Shown: piece after piece, positions 15,777 through 23,976 of the stretch
Layout: every line of letters begins with the position of its first letter
Position numbering within the stretch: position 1 is the first letter of the stretch
Assembly: GCF_040605455.1 (NCBI RefSeq)
Contig: NZ_JBEXCV010000117.1
Location: 1-28,521 of the forward strand
Direction: 5' to 3'
Length of the DNA stretch: 28,521 nt
DNA from: Embleya sp040605455
GTDB taxonomy: Bacteria; Actinomycetota; Actinomycetes; Streptomycetales; Streptomycetaceae
Translations under genes and position numbers: made by a program
The notes under the pieces: generated by a model
Database searches by the model: none
What the model was told of the DNA's origin: nothing
What the model saw: only the letters and a program-made list of their open reading frames with translations

Positions 15777-16646
15777 CTGGCACGACGTACGCCCGAGGGA
15801 CCGCCGCCCGCGCCGACGGTCCAGCGACTGCGGCTCCGGTACACCAAGCGCGGCCGCCTCAGGTTCACCAGCCACCGGGATTTCCAGCGCGCGTTCGAGC
15901 GGGCTCTGCGTCGGGCCGAAGTGCCGATGGCCTACTCCGCCGGTTTCACCCCCCACCCCAAGGTGTCCTACGCGGGAGCGGCGCCCACCGGCGTCGCCAG
16001 CGAGGCCGAGTATCTCGAGATCGGCGTGGCCACGCACTGTGACCCGGCGCGTCTGCGAGACCTGCTCGACGCGTCCTTGCCGACCGGTCTCGACGTGCTC
16101 GAGATCGTCGAGGCGCACGGCGGCAACCTGCCCGAACGCCTGGAGGCGTCGGTCTGGGAGCTCGTCCTCGCGGGCGTCACACGCGAGGAGGCCGAGCGCG
16201 CGGTCGGCGTGTTCCTGGCCGCCGAGACCGTCGAGGTCCAGCGGATGAGCAAGAACGGAATGCGCACATTCGACGCCCGTGAGGCGGTGATCGCGCTGAC
16301 CGTCACCACCCCCGACGGGAACGACGCAGGTCACCAGGGTGTCGATGCGGAGAGCCCCGCACCCTGTGCGATACTGCGATTGGTTGTCCGGCACACCACA
16401 CCCGCCGTTCGACCCGACGACGTTCTGTCCGGTCTTCGCATGGTCGCCGAACTTGTTACGCCCACCGCCGCCGCGGTCACCCGCCTGGCGCAGGGGCCGC
16501 TCGACACCGCGACCGATTCGGTGACCGACCCGCTCGCGCCCGACCGCGCAGCATCGGCGGTGGAGCACACCTCGCAGGGGGGCGAGGAACTCCGGACCGG
16601 CCCGCAGGGCGGTGCAGAACCCGTCGTCGAAGCCTCGAATCGGTGA
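15777..16646 (+). CDS. Radical SAM-linked protein, DUF2344/TIGR03936, apparent CTG start
   Basis: A 289-residue protein of unknown function whose family pairs with TIGR03960 radical SAM enzymes. The conserved core RLRYTKRGRLRFTSHRDF...RALRRAEVPMAYSAGFTPHPKVSY begins in frame at about 15828. The only stop upstream in frame is at 15768-15770. Between that and the core there is no ATG, GTG or TTG; the first GTG, at 15921, falls inside the conserved core. CTG at 15777 has AAGGAC at 15762-15767 as a well-placed ribosome binding site and gives the N-terminus MARRTPEGPPPAPTVQ, like homologues I recall. The C-terminal 70 residues are low complexity. The partner radical SAM gene is about 1.5 kb upstream, with a small ORF and the repeat protein gene between, and rne follows. 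Confidence 0.88.
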   Translation: MARRTPEGPPPAPTVQRLRLRYTKRGRLRFTSHRDFQRAFERALRRAEVPMAYSAGFTPHPKVSYAGAAPTGVASEAEYLEIGVATHCDPARLRDLLDASLPTGLDVLEIVEAHGGNLPERLEASVWELVLAGVTREEAERAVGVFLAAETVEVQRMSKNGMRTFDAREAVIALTVTTPDGNDAGHQGVDAESPAPCAILRLVVRHTTPAVRPDDVLSGLRMVAELVTPTAAAVTRLAQGPLDTATDSVTDPLAPDRAASAVEHTSQGGEELRTGPQGGAEPVVEASNR

Positions 16647-16737
16647 CGACCGGGTACACGAGGCCCAAGGCTTGAATTTCCGACAGACTTATCGCCCGGT
16701 CACGGCCGCAAGGTCGGGACCGGCGAGTGAGAGAGAA

Positions 16738-16775
16738 GCTTCCGCGCGGCGCCCTGCGTTGGAGCGCCCGGAAGC
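16738..16775 (+). promoter_or_regulatory. Stem-loop in the rne leader
   Basis: GCTTCCG (16738-16744) pairs with CGGAAGC (16769-16775). After a 3-nt bulge, GGCGC (16748-16752) pairs with GCGCC (16764-16768). The 12-bp bulged stem ends about 20 nt before the rne ATG. RNase E controls its own mRNA through leader structure in Escherichia coli; a similar role here is inference. Confidence 0.4.
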
Positions 16776-16795
16776 GTGACGGGAGACAGACCCGC

Positions 16796-19700
16796 ATGCT
16801 CGACACCGAGCCCAACGACACGCCTGAGACATCAGGTACACCCGGGGTTGTGAACTCCGGTACTTCCGACAACGACAACAGCACCAAGGACGACACGGCC
16901 ACGACGCCGGCCCCCCGCCGCCGTCGCCGCGCCGCCAGTCGTCCCGCAGGACCGCCGAGCGTGCCCTCTGCCGAGGCCGCGCCGGTTCCGGCTGCCGTGA
17001 CACCCGAGGTTCCCGCGCCCTCCGACGAGGAGGAGCCGGAGGCCGAGGAGGCCGCAGTGGTCGAGACAACCCCCGAGCCCGAACCCGAGCCGGAGGCCCC
17101 GCGACGTGCGCGGCGCACCCGCAAGCGGGTGACCGCGCCGGTCACCGACACGGCCGAGGTCGCGTCCGCACCGGTGGAGGCTGCCGAGCCCGCACCGGCG
17201 GCGGCCGAGCCCGAGCCCGAGCCGGAGGAGGCACCCCGGCGCGTCCGGCGCACCCGCAAGCGGGCGGCGGTCGCTCCCGAGGCGACCCCGGACGAGGTCG
17301 TGCCGGAGCCGGTGCAGGCCGAGATCGCGCAGCCCGAGACCGCGGCCGAGCCGGCCGAGGAGGCCCCGCGGCGGACCCGGCGTACCCGCAAGCGCGCGGT
17401 GCCCGCGGCCGACGCGATCGAGGAGACCCCTGTCGCCGAGGCCGAGCCGGTCGCCGAGACCGCGCCCGAGCCGGAGCCCGAGGCCGCACCCGAGCCGCGG
17501 ACCCGCAGCGGCCGCAAGACGCCGCCGCCGGTGTTCCAGCCGCTGTTCCAGGCCCCGCAGGCCGCCGTCTTCGCCGCGCCCCAGCGCGCGGTCGAGCCGA
17601 CCCCGGCGCCGACCCCGACACCGGCCGTCGCCGAGCCGGAGACCCGGACCGAGCCCGACGAGCCGCGCGGTCGGCGTCGCCGGCGGCGCGCGCTGCCGGT
17701 GGACGAGGTGCACACGGCCGCCGAGGCCGAACCGCAGGACTCGCGCTACCAGGACGAGCAGGAGCGGCATGTGGGCCGCTCGGTCGCCGCGACCGAGCAG
17801 CCCGAGCCGGCGGAGGAGCCTGAGGGCTCCGACACGCACGAGGACGACACCGAGGGCGAGCGCCCGACCCGGCGTCGTCGGCGCGGTGGCCGTCGGCGTC
17901 GCGGCCGCGGTGACGACGGTGGCGAGGACAACGGCTCGGATGAGGACGGCGAGCACCAGGCCGAAGGCGTCGGCGACGGTCCGGACGACGACGAGGACAT
18001 CGACGAGCCGGGTGACCCCGGGGCGACCACCAGCAGCCGGCGTCGGCGTCGGCGCCGCCGCCGTGACGGTGCCGGCGACGAGCCTGCCGCCGAGCCGCAG
18101 GACGACCCCGAGCGCACCGTGGTCAAGGTCCGCGAGCCGCGCAAGCGCGAGGCGCTCGCCGAAAGCCCCACCGACGAGGTGCAGGGTGTCAAGGGCTCGA
18201 CCCGCCTGGAGGCCAAGAAGCAGCGCCGCCGCGAGGGGCGCGAGCAGGGCCGTCGGCGTGTGCCGATCATCACCGAGTCGGAATTCCTGGCCCGCCGCGA
18301 GGCGGTCGAGCGCGTGATGGTCGTGCGCCAGAACGGCGAGCGCACCCAGATCGGCGTGCTCGAGGACGACGTGCTCGTCGAGCACTACGTCAGTCGCAGC
18401 CAGGACACCCAGTCCGCGTACGTCGGCAACGTCTACCTGGGCAAGGTCCAGAACGTGCTGCCGTCGATGGAGGCCGCCTTCGTCGACATCGGCAAGGGCC
18501 GCAACGCGGTGCTGTACGCCGGCGAGGTCAACTTCGAGGCGGCGGGCTTCAGCGGCCCGCGCCGGATCGAGGCCGTGCTCAAGCCCGGCCAGTCGGTCCT
18601 GGTGCAGGTCACCAAGGATCCGATCGGCCACAAGGGCGCCCGGCTGACCAGCCAGGTCTCGCTGCCCGGTCGTTACCTGGTCTACGTGCCCGAGGGCACC
18701 ATGACCGGGATCAGCCGCAAGCTCCCGGACACCGAGCGGGCGCGGCTGAAGACCATCCTCAAGAAGATCGTGCCGGAGAACGCGGGCGTCATCGTGCGCA
18801 CCGCCGCCGAGGGCGCGACCGAGGAGGACCTGACCCGCGACGTGACGCGGCTGCAGGCCCAGTGGGAAGAGATCAAGAAGAAGTCCAAGATGATCACGAC
18901 CAGTTCGCCCTCGCTGCTGTACGGCGAGCCGGACATGACGGTTCGGGTCATCCGCGACATCTTCAACGAGGACTTCTCGAAGCTGATCGTCTCGGGCGAC
19001 GAGGCGTGGGACGTCATCCACGACTACGTCGGCCACGTGGCCCCCGACTTGGCCCCGCGCCTGTCCCGGTGGACCAGCGAGGTGGACGTCTTCGCGACGT
19101 ACCGCATCGACGAGCAGCTGATGAAGGCGCTGGATCGCAAGGTCTGGCTGCCCAGCGGCGGCTCGCTGGTGATCGACCGCACCGAGGCGATGGTCGTGGT
19201 CGACGTCAACACCGGGAAGTTCACCGGTCAGGGCGGCAACCTCGAGGAGACCGTCACCCGCAACAACCTGGAGGCGGCCGAGGAGATCGTCCGCCAGCTC
19301 CGGCTGCGCGACCTCGGCGGCATCATCGTCGTCGACTTCATCGACATGGTCCTGGAGGGCAACCGCGACCTCGTGCTGCGGCGCCTGATGGAGTGCCTGG
19401 GCCGGGACCGGACCAAGCACCAGGTCGCCGAGGTCACCTCGCTCGGCCTGGTCCAGATGACCCGCAAGCGGGTCGGCCAGGGTCTGCTCGAAGCCTTCTC
19501 GGAGAACTGCGAGCGGTGCAACGGGCGCGGCGTGATCGTGCACATGGACGCGCCGGAGACCAAGGGTCACGGCAACGGCGGTCAAAGCCACGGCGGCAAT
19601 GGCAGCCCCGCCGGTTCCGGGCGACGCAAGCGCAACAAGGGCAACGCCGACAAGAACGGCAGCGGGCCGATCACCGAGATCGTCGACACCGACGAATCGC

Positions 19701-20347
19701 TCGACCTGGACGGGCCGGTGCTCGAAGACGTCGCGGCGGACACCGAACTGCCCGAGGTCGCCGCCGTCGGCTCGGTCGAGCCGGTCGAGGTCGCCGAGGC
19801 GATCGAGACCGTGGAGACCGTCGAGGTCGCCGTCGAGCCGGAGCCGGCCCCGCCGGTCGAGGCCGAGGTGGTCGCCGAGGCACCGGCCGAGGAGACCCCG
19901 GTGGTCGAGGCCGAGCCGGTCGAGGCCGTCGAGGCCCCGGCGCCGGCCAAGCGGGTGCGCAAGGCCGCCGCCAAGAAGACGGTCGCCAAGAAGGCCGCGG
20001 CCAAGACCGCCGCACCGGCGAAGAAGACCGCCGCCGCCAAGACGCCGCGCAAGTCGGCCAAGAAGGTCGCCGCCGAGGCGGCCGAGGCAGCGGCGGCGAG
20101 CGAGGCACCGGCCGAGCCGGTCGCCGAGCCGGCGCCGAAGGCAGCCAGGTCGACCCGGGCCACCAAGGCTGCGGCCAAGGCCCGGGCCGCCGCCGAGGTC
20201 CCGGCCGAGGCGGAGGCCGAGCCGGCCAAGCCCGCCAAGGCCGCTGCCAAGCCGCGCAAGACGTCGCGGCGGGCGACTCGCCCCGCCGGTCCGCCGGAGG
20301 GCGCCGTGGACGGCGCCGAGCCGGTTTCGGCGGCGAGCGGAACCTGA
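16796..20347 (+). CDS. rne: Ribonuclease E/G family endoribonuclease
   Basis: Cuts single-stranded RNA in rRNA and tRNA maturation and mRNA decay. It has 1183 residues from ATG 16796, preceded by GGGAGA; a GTG at 16727 would add 23 atypical residues. Residues 1-490 form a charged arm with acidic/Pro stretches and Arg clusters, including RRTRKR-type repeats. The S1 domain is at about 540-630 (VGNVYLGKVQNVLPSMEAAFVDIG). The catalytic aspartates are D803 in VVDVNTG and D847 in VVDFID, and the zinc-link is C905-x2-C908. Residues about 1050-1165 form a Lys/Ala/Pro-rich tail like histone H1. The central domain with flanking arms is the actinobacterial layout. It is followed by a perfect terminator. 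Confidence 0.97.
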   Translation: MLDTEPNDTPETSGTPGVVNSGTSDNDNSTKDDTATTPAPRRRRRAASRPAGPPSVPSAEAAPVPAAVTPEVPAPSDEEEPEAEEAAVVETTPEPEPEPEAPRRARRTRKRVTAPVTDTAEVASAPVEAAEPAPAAAEPEPEPEEAPRRVRRTRKRAAVAPEATPDEVVPEPVQAEIAQPETAAEPAEEAPRRTRRTRKRAVPAADAIEETPVAEAEPVAETAPEPEPEAAPEPRTRSGRKTPPPVFQPLFQAPQAAVFAAPQRAVEPTPAPTPTPAVAEPETRTEPDEPRGRRRRRRALPVDEVHTAAEAEPQDSRYQDEQERHVGRSVAATEQPEPAEEPEGSDTHEDDTEGERPTRRRRRGGRRRRGRGDDGGEDNGSDEDGEHQAEGVGDGPDDDEDIDEPGDPGATTSSRRRRRRRRRDGAGDEPAAEPQDDPERTVVKVREPRKREALAESPTDEVQGVKGSTRLEAKKQRRREGREQGRRRVPIITESEFLARREAVERVMVVRQNGERTQIGVLEDDVLVEHYVSRSQDTQSAYVGNVYLGKVQNVLPSMEAAFVDIGKGRNAVLYAGEVNFEAAGFSGPRRIEAVLKPGQSVLVQVTKDPIGHKGARLTSQVSLPGRYLVYVPEGTMTGISRKLPDTERARLKTILKKIVPENAGVIVRTAAEGATEEDLTRDVTRLQAQWEEIKKKSKMITTSSPSLLYGEPDMTVRVIRDIFNEDFSKLIVSGDEAWDVIHDYVGHVAPDLAPRLSRWTSEVDVFATYRIDEQLMKALDRKVWLPSGGSLVIDRTEAMVVVDVNTGKFTGQGGNLEETVTRNNLEAAEEIVRQLRLRDLGGIIVVDFIDMVLEGNRDLVLRRLMECLGRDRTKHQVAEVTSLGLVQMTRKRVGQGLLEAFSENCERCNGRGVIVHMDAPETKGHGNGGQSHGGNGSPAGSGRRKRNKGNADKNGSGPITEIVDTDESLDLDGPVLEDVAADTELPEVAAVGSVEPVEVAEAIETVETVEVAVEPEPAPPVEAEVVAEAPAEETPVVEAEPVEAVEAPAPAKRVRKAAAKKTVAKKAAAKTAAPAKKTAAAKTPRKSAKKVAAEAAEAAAASEAPAEPVAEPAPKAARSTRATKAAAKARAAAEVPAEAEAEPAKPAKAAAKPRKTSRRATRPAGPPEGAVDGAEPVSAASGT

Positions 20348-20355
20348 GTCACGAC

Positions 20356-20390
20356 GGGTCCGTCCCGGGGTCGAACCCCGGGACGGACCC
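20356..20390 (+). terminator. rne terminator, perfect 16-bp hairpin
   Basis: Arms at 20356-20371 and 20375-20390 are perfect reverse complements with a 3-nt CGA loop, followed by GTTTGG. It starts 8 nt after the rne stop and is the strongest terminator-like structure in the window. Confidence 0.85.
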
Positions 20391-20392
20391 GT

Positions 20393-20423
20393 TTGGCCTT
20401 CGCCCCCGGGCATCCTGTAACCT
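20393..20423 (+). promoter_or_regulatory. rplU-rpmA promoter
   Basis: TTGGCC at 20393-20398 and TAACCT at 20418-20423 are separated by 19 bp, directly after the rne terminator. The leader to the rplU GTG is about 125 nt. It contains a small hairpin TGTGC-TTAG-GCACA at 20434-20447 and a repeat of CTTCGGA (near 20466 and 20480). A regulatory leader is possible, but I do not recognise a known ribosomal-protein leader motif. Confidence 0.5.
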
Positions 20424-20556
20424 TTGCCCTTGGTGTGCTTAGGCACAGGCTCCTGAGCAACCACCCTTCGGAACGCAAGCTTCGGAGGAGGCCCCCGATT
20501 TCTGTTCGGTGTGGCTGGCTTCAGGGGCTCGGACCCTGCAGAGAGAGAGATCCACG

Positions 20557-20871
20557 GTGTACGCGATCGTTCGCGCCGGTGGCAGGCAGCACAAGGTTGC
20601 CGTCGGTGACGTCGTCCAGGTCGACCGCATTCGCGGTGCGGCCGGTTCGGCAGTTGAGCTCCAGGCCATCCTCGTCGTAGACGGTGAAGCCGTGACGAGT
20701 GACCCGTGGGTCCTCGCGGGTGTGAAGGTGACGGCCGAGGTCGTCGATCACACCAAGGGCAAGAAGATCGACATTCTGAAGTACAAGAACAAGACCGGTT
20801 ACCGCAAGCGCATGGGTCACCGCCAGCAGCACACCCAGCTGAAGATCACCGGCATCAACTCCGGGAAGTAG
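20557..20871 (+). CDS. rplU: Large ribosomal subunit protein bL21
   Basis: Binds 23S rRNA in the 50S subunit. It has 104 residues, the usual length. The sequence MYAIVRAGGRQHKVAVGDVVQVDR at the N-terminus and KYKNKTGYRKRMGHRQQHTQLKITGI at the C-terminus are characteristic. GTG 20557 is chosen because it gives the expected YAIV N-terminus; the frame is open to 20509 but adds unrelated residues. The ribosome binding site is a weak GAGAGAG stretch. It is cotranscribed with rpmA, which starts 11 nt after the stop. Confidence 0.98.
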   Translation: MYAIVRAGGRQHKVAVGDVVQVDRIRGAAGSAVELQAILVVDGEAVTSDPWVLAGVKVTAEVVDHTKGKKIDILKYKNKTGYRKRMGHRQQHTQLKITGINSGK

Positions 20872-20882
20872 GGAGAAGCGAC

Positions 20883-21137
20883 ATGGCACACAAGAAGGGT
20901 GCATCTTCCACCCGGAACGGCCGTGACTCGAACGCTCAGCGCCTCGGCGTCAAGCGCTTCGGCGGCCAGGTCGTCAACGCCGGCGAGATCATCGTCCGCC
21001 AGCGCGGTACGCACTTCCACCCCGGCACCAACGTCGGCCGCGGTGGCGACGACACGCTGTTCGCGTTGTCGGCCGGTGCCGTGCAGTTCGGCACCGCGCG
21101 CGGTCGCCGCGTCGTGAACATCGTCCCGGCGCAATAA
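20883..21137 (+). CDS. rpmA: Large ribosomal subunit protein bL27
   Basis: bL27 reaches toward the peptidyl transferase centre of the 50S subunit. It has 84 residues. AHKKGASSTRNGRDSNAQRLGVKRFGGQ, RQRGTHFHPGTNVGRGGDDTLFAL and GRRVVNI are canonical. The protein begins directly with the mature-type MAHKKG N-terminus, with no cleavable extension of the kind seen in Firmicutes. The ATG is preceded by GGGAGAAG. A terminator follows before obg. Confidence 0.98.
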   Translation: MAHKKGASSTRNGRDSNAQRLGVKRFGGQVVNAGEIIVRQRGTHFHPGTNVGRGGDDTLFALSAGAVQFGTARGRRVVNIVPAQ

Positions 21138-21163
21138 TCACGCCGCGGCATTCGCTTTGACAT

Positions 21164-21195
21164 CCGAGGGCGGACCCCATGCGGTCCGCCCTCGG
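21164..21195 (+). terminator. rpmA terminator
   Basis: CCGAGGGCGGACC (21164-21176) and GGTCCGCCCTCGG (21183-21195) form a perfect 13-bp stem with a 6-nt loop, followed by TTGTTTG. It lies between rpmA and obg, so obg probably depends on read-through or on a promoter in the following 50 nt. Confidence 0.75.
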
Positions 21196-21248
21196 TTGTT
21201 TGTCCACAGTGTTTCGCTCCCCGCTCGGGGAGCCGAGGAGGAATCCAC

Positions 21249-22691
21249 GTGACGACCTTCGTCGACCGCGTCGTGCTGCATGTCGCGGCGGGTAACGGGG
21301 GCCACGGCGTGGCCTCCGTCCACCGGGAAAAGTTCAAGCCGCTCGGCGGCCCCGACGGTGGCAACGGCGGCCGGGGCGGCGATGTCACGCTGGTCGTGGA
21401 CGCCAACACCACCACGCTGCTCGAATACCACCACCACCCGCACCGCAAGGCCACCAACGGCAAGCCCGGCGCCGGCGCCAACCGGACCGGCCCCAACGGC
21501 GCGGACGTGATCCTCCCGGTGCCGGACGGCACGGTGGTCAAGCGACTGCTCCCGAGCGGCGACGAGGAATTCGTCGAGGACCTGGTCGGCAACGGCGCCA
21601 GCTACGTGATCGCCCAGGGCGGTCGTGGCGGCCTCGGCAACGCGGCGCTGGCCTCCCCGCGCCGCAAGGCCCCCGGCTTCGCGCTGCTCGGCGAGCCCGG
21701 CGAGGCCGGCGACTTCGTCCTGGAGCTCAAGACCGTCGCCGACGTCGCGCTCGTGGGTTACCCGAGTGCCGGCAAGTCCTCGCTGATCGCCACGCTCAGC
21801 GCCGCGCGGCCCAAGATCGCCGACTACCCGTTCACCACCCTGGTGCCGAACCTGGGCGTGGTCACCGCCGGCGACGTCGTTTACACCGTGGCCGACGTAC
21901 CCGGGCTGATCCCGGGCGCGAGCGAGGGCAAGGGCCTGGGTCTGGAGTTTCTGCGGCACGTCGAGCGCTGCAAGGCGCTCGTGCACGTGCTCGACTGCGC
22001 GACGCTGGAGCCCGGCCGCGACCCGATCAGCGACCTGGACACGATCGAGGCCGAGCTGAAGGCGTACGGCGGCCTGGAGGACCGGCCGCGGATGGTCGCG
22101 CTGAACAAGATCGACGTGCCCGACGGCAACGACCTGGCCGACATGGTCAAGGCCGAGTTGGAGGCGCGCGGGCTCCAGGTGTTCGCGGTCTCCGCGGTCA
22201 GCCGGGCGGGCCTGCGCGAGTTGTCCTTCGCGATGGCCGCCCAGGTGCAGGGTGCGCGCGATGCCGCGCCGGCGCCCGAGGCGACCCGGATCGTGCTGCG
22301 GCCGACCGCCGTCGACGACAGCGGCTTCACCGTCACCCGGCGCGACGAGGCGTTCATCGTGCGCGGGGCCAAGCCCGAACGCTGGGTGCGCCAGACCGAC
22401 TTCAGCAACGACGAGGCGGTGGGCTACCTGGCCGACCGGCTCGCCCGACTCGGCGTCGAGGAGGCGCTGTGGTCGGCCGGCGCCGTTCCCGGTGCCGAGG
22501 TCGTCATCGGCGACGACGTCACCGGTGTGGTCTTCGACTGGGAGCCCACGGTGGCGGCCGGCGCCGAGATGCTGGGTCGACGCGGCGAGGACCACCGGTT
22601 GCAGACGCACCGCCCTGCGGTGGACCGCCGCCGCGACCGCGACGCGATCGAGTCGCAGTACGAGGAGTTCGACCCCTTCGCGGACTCCTGA
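21249..22691 (+). CDS. obgE: Obg family GTPase (CgtA)
   Basis: A GTP-binding protein associated with 50S maturation and stress response; in Streptomyces, Obg has been linked to the onset of aerial growth. It has 480 residues. The Gly-rich Obg fold occupies about 1-160 (GGPDGGNGGRGGDV, AQGGRGGLGNAALAS). The G domain has the P-loop GYPSAGKSS at 170-178, a switch region with DYPFTTLVPNLGVV, DVPGLIPGA and LNKIDV. The C-terminal OCT domain lies at about 345-425 (FIVRGAKPERWVRQTDFSNDEA), and an acidic tail ends in YEEFDPF. GTG 21249 is preceded by GAGGAGGA. Confidence 0.98.
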   Translation: MTTFVDRVVLHVAAGNGGHGVASVHREKFKPLGGPDGGNGGRGGDVTLVVDANTTTLLEYHHHPHRKATNGKPGAGANRTGPNGADVILPVPDGTVVKRLLPSGDEEFVEDLVGNGASYVIAQGGRGGLGNAALASPRRKAPGFALLGEPGEAGDFVLELKTVADVALVGYPSAGKSSLIATLSAARPKIADYPFTTLVPNLGVVTAGDVVYTVADVPGLIPGASEGKGLGLEFLRHVERCKALVHVLDCATLEPGRDPISDLDTIEAELKAYGGLEDRPRMVALNKIDVPDGNDLADMVKAELEARGLQVFAVSAVSRAGLRELSFAMAAQVQGARDAAPAPEATRIVLRPTAVDDSGFTVTRRDEAFIVRGAKPERWVRQTDFSNDEAVGYLADRLARLGVEEALWSAGAVPGAEVVIGDDVTGVVFDWEPTVAAGAEMLGRRGEDHRLQTHRPAVDRRRDRDAIESQYEEFDPFADS

Positions 22692-22794
22692 CCGACGGAT
22701 GCTCCGCGAACGACGATGATTCCCGACGTTTTTGGGTGACTCCGGTGGCTTTCGAGCGCCGGATGCTTTTCGAACAGGGAAGGCGGGGCCTGAG

Positions 22795-23931
22795 GTGCAC
22801 ACTGGGGCCGGCGCGGCGCGCGAGGACGTGACCTCCGCGCGCCGCATCGTGGTCAAGGTCGGTTCGTCCTCGTTGACGACCGCGCAGGGGGGCTTGGACG
22901 CGGACCGCGTCGACGCCCTCGTGGACGTGATAGCGGCCAAGCGGGCCGAGGGGGTCCAAGTCGTACTGGTCTCCTCCGGTGCGATCGCCGCCGGGCTGGC
23001 CCCCCTGGGCCTGCCGCACCGACCGCGTGATCTGGCCACCCAGCAGGCCGCCGCGAGTGTCGGCCAGGGGTTGCTCGTGGCCCGCTACACCGCGTCGTTC
23101 GCGCGGTACGGCCTGCGGGTCGGCCAGGTGCTGCTGACCGTCGACGACGTCACCCGCCGCGCGCACTACCGCAACGCCTACAACACGCTGGACAAGCTGC
23201 TCGCGATGGGCGCGGTGCCGGTGGTCAACGAGAACGACACGGTGGCCACCGAGGAGATTCGGTTCGGCGACAACGACCGACTCGCCGCGCTGGTCGCGCA
23301 CGTCGTGCACGCCGATCTGCTCGTGCTGCTGTCCGACGTGGCCGGGCTCTACGACGGCGACCCGGCGAAGCCGACCTCGGCCCGGGTTCCGTTCGTGAGC
23401 GGACCGCAGGATCTCGAAGGCATCGAGATCGGCAAGGCGGGCAAGGCCGGCGTGGGTACCGGCGGCATGGTCACCAAGGTCGAGGCGGCCGGCATCGCGA
23501 CCTCGGCGGGCATCCCCGTGGTGCTCACCGCGGCCCGCTTCGCGTCCGACGCGTTGGCCGGAAAGGACACCGGAACGCTCTTCCACCGCACCGGAGTTCG
23601 CACCGCCGACCGACTCCTGTGGCTGGCCCACGCGAGCACCGCGCGCGGTCGGCTCACGCTGGATCCCGGCGCGGTCCGGGCCGTGGTCGAGCGCCACAGC
23701 TCGCTGTTGCCCGCCGGGATCACCGGTGTCCAGGGCCGTTTCGTCGCCGGCGATCCGGTGGACCTGGTTGACGAAAACGGTCACATCGTGGCCCGCGGAC
23801 TGGTCAACTTTGATGCGAAGGAACTGCCGGGCCTGTTCGGGCGATCGACTCGAGAGTTGGCTCGGGAGTTGGGTCCGGCCTACGAGCGCGAGGTCGTCCA
23901 CCGCGACGATCTCGTGCTGCTGCGCCGCTGA
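22795..23931 (+). CDS. proB: Glutamate 5-kinase
   Basis: Phosphorylates glutamate as the first step of proline synthesis. From GTG 22795 it has 378 residues; GTG 22828 (367 residues) is an alternative, and the TTG at 22732 is less likely. The amino-acid kinase fold shows VVKVGSSSLTT near the N-terminus, VSSGAIAAGL, NENDTVATEEIRFGDNDRLAA, LLSDVAGLYDGDP and GTGGMVTKVEAA. The C-terminal 95 or so residues form a PUA domain (RGRLTLDPGA...LPAGITGVQGRFVAGDPV...IVARGLVNF), usual in this enzyme. GGGAAGG lies upstream of 22795. No proA is found in the window, so the next pathway enzyme is encoded elsewhere. Confidence 0.97.
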   Translation: MHTGAGAAREDVTSARRIVVKVGSSSLTTAQGGLDADRVDALVDVIAAKRAEGVQVVLVSSGAIAAGLAPLGLPHRPRDLATQQAAASVGQGLLVARYTASFARYGLRVGQVLLTVDDVTRRAHYRNAYNTLDKLLAMGAVPVVNENDTVATEEIRFGDNDRLAALVAHVVHADLLVLLSDVAGLYDGDPAKPTSARVPFVSGPQDLEGIEIGKAGKAGVGTGGMVTKVEAAGIATSAGIPVVLTAARFASDALAGKDTGTLFHRTGVRTADRLLWLAHASTARGRLTLDPGAVRAVVERHSSLLPAGITGVQGRFVAGDPVDLVDENGHIVARGLVNFDAKELPGLFGRSTRELARELGPAYEREVVHRDDLVLLRR

Positions 23932-23976
23932 GCGACGACCACGGAAGATCAGCAGCTCGCCGACGGGAGGCCGGCC

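Noticed and set aside
16832..20464. 1210-codon antisense frame across rne
   Set aside because: It mirrors the repetitive GAG/GCC codons of the RNase E arms; no ribosome binding site or domain is evident.
20424..20556. Known ribosomal-protein leader upstream of rplU
   Set aside because: Only short hairpins are seen, and I could not match the leader to a described L21 leader motif.
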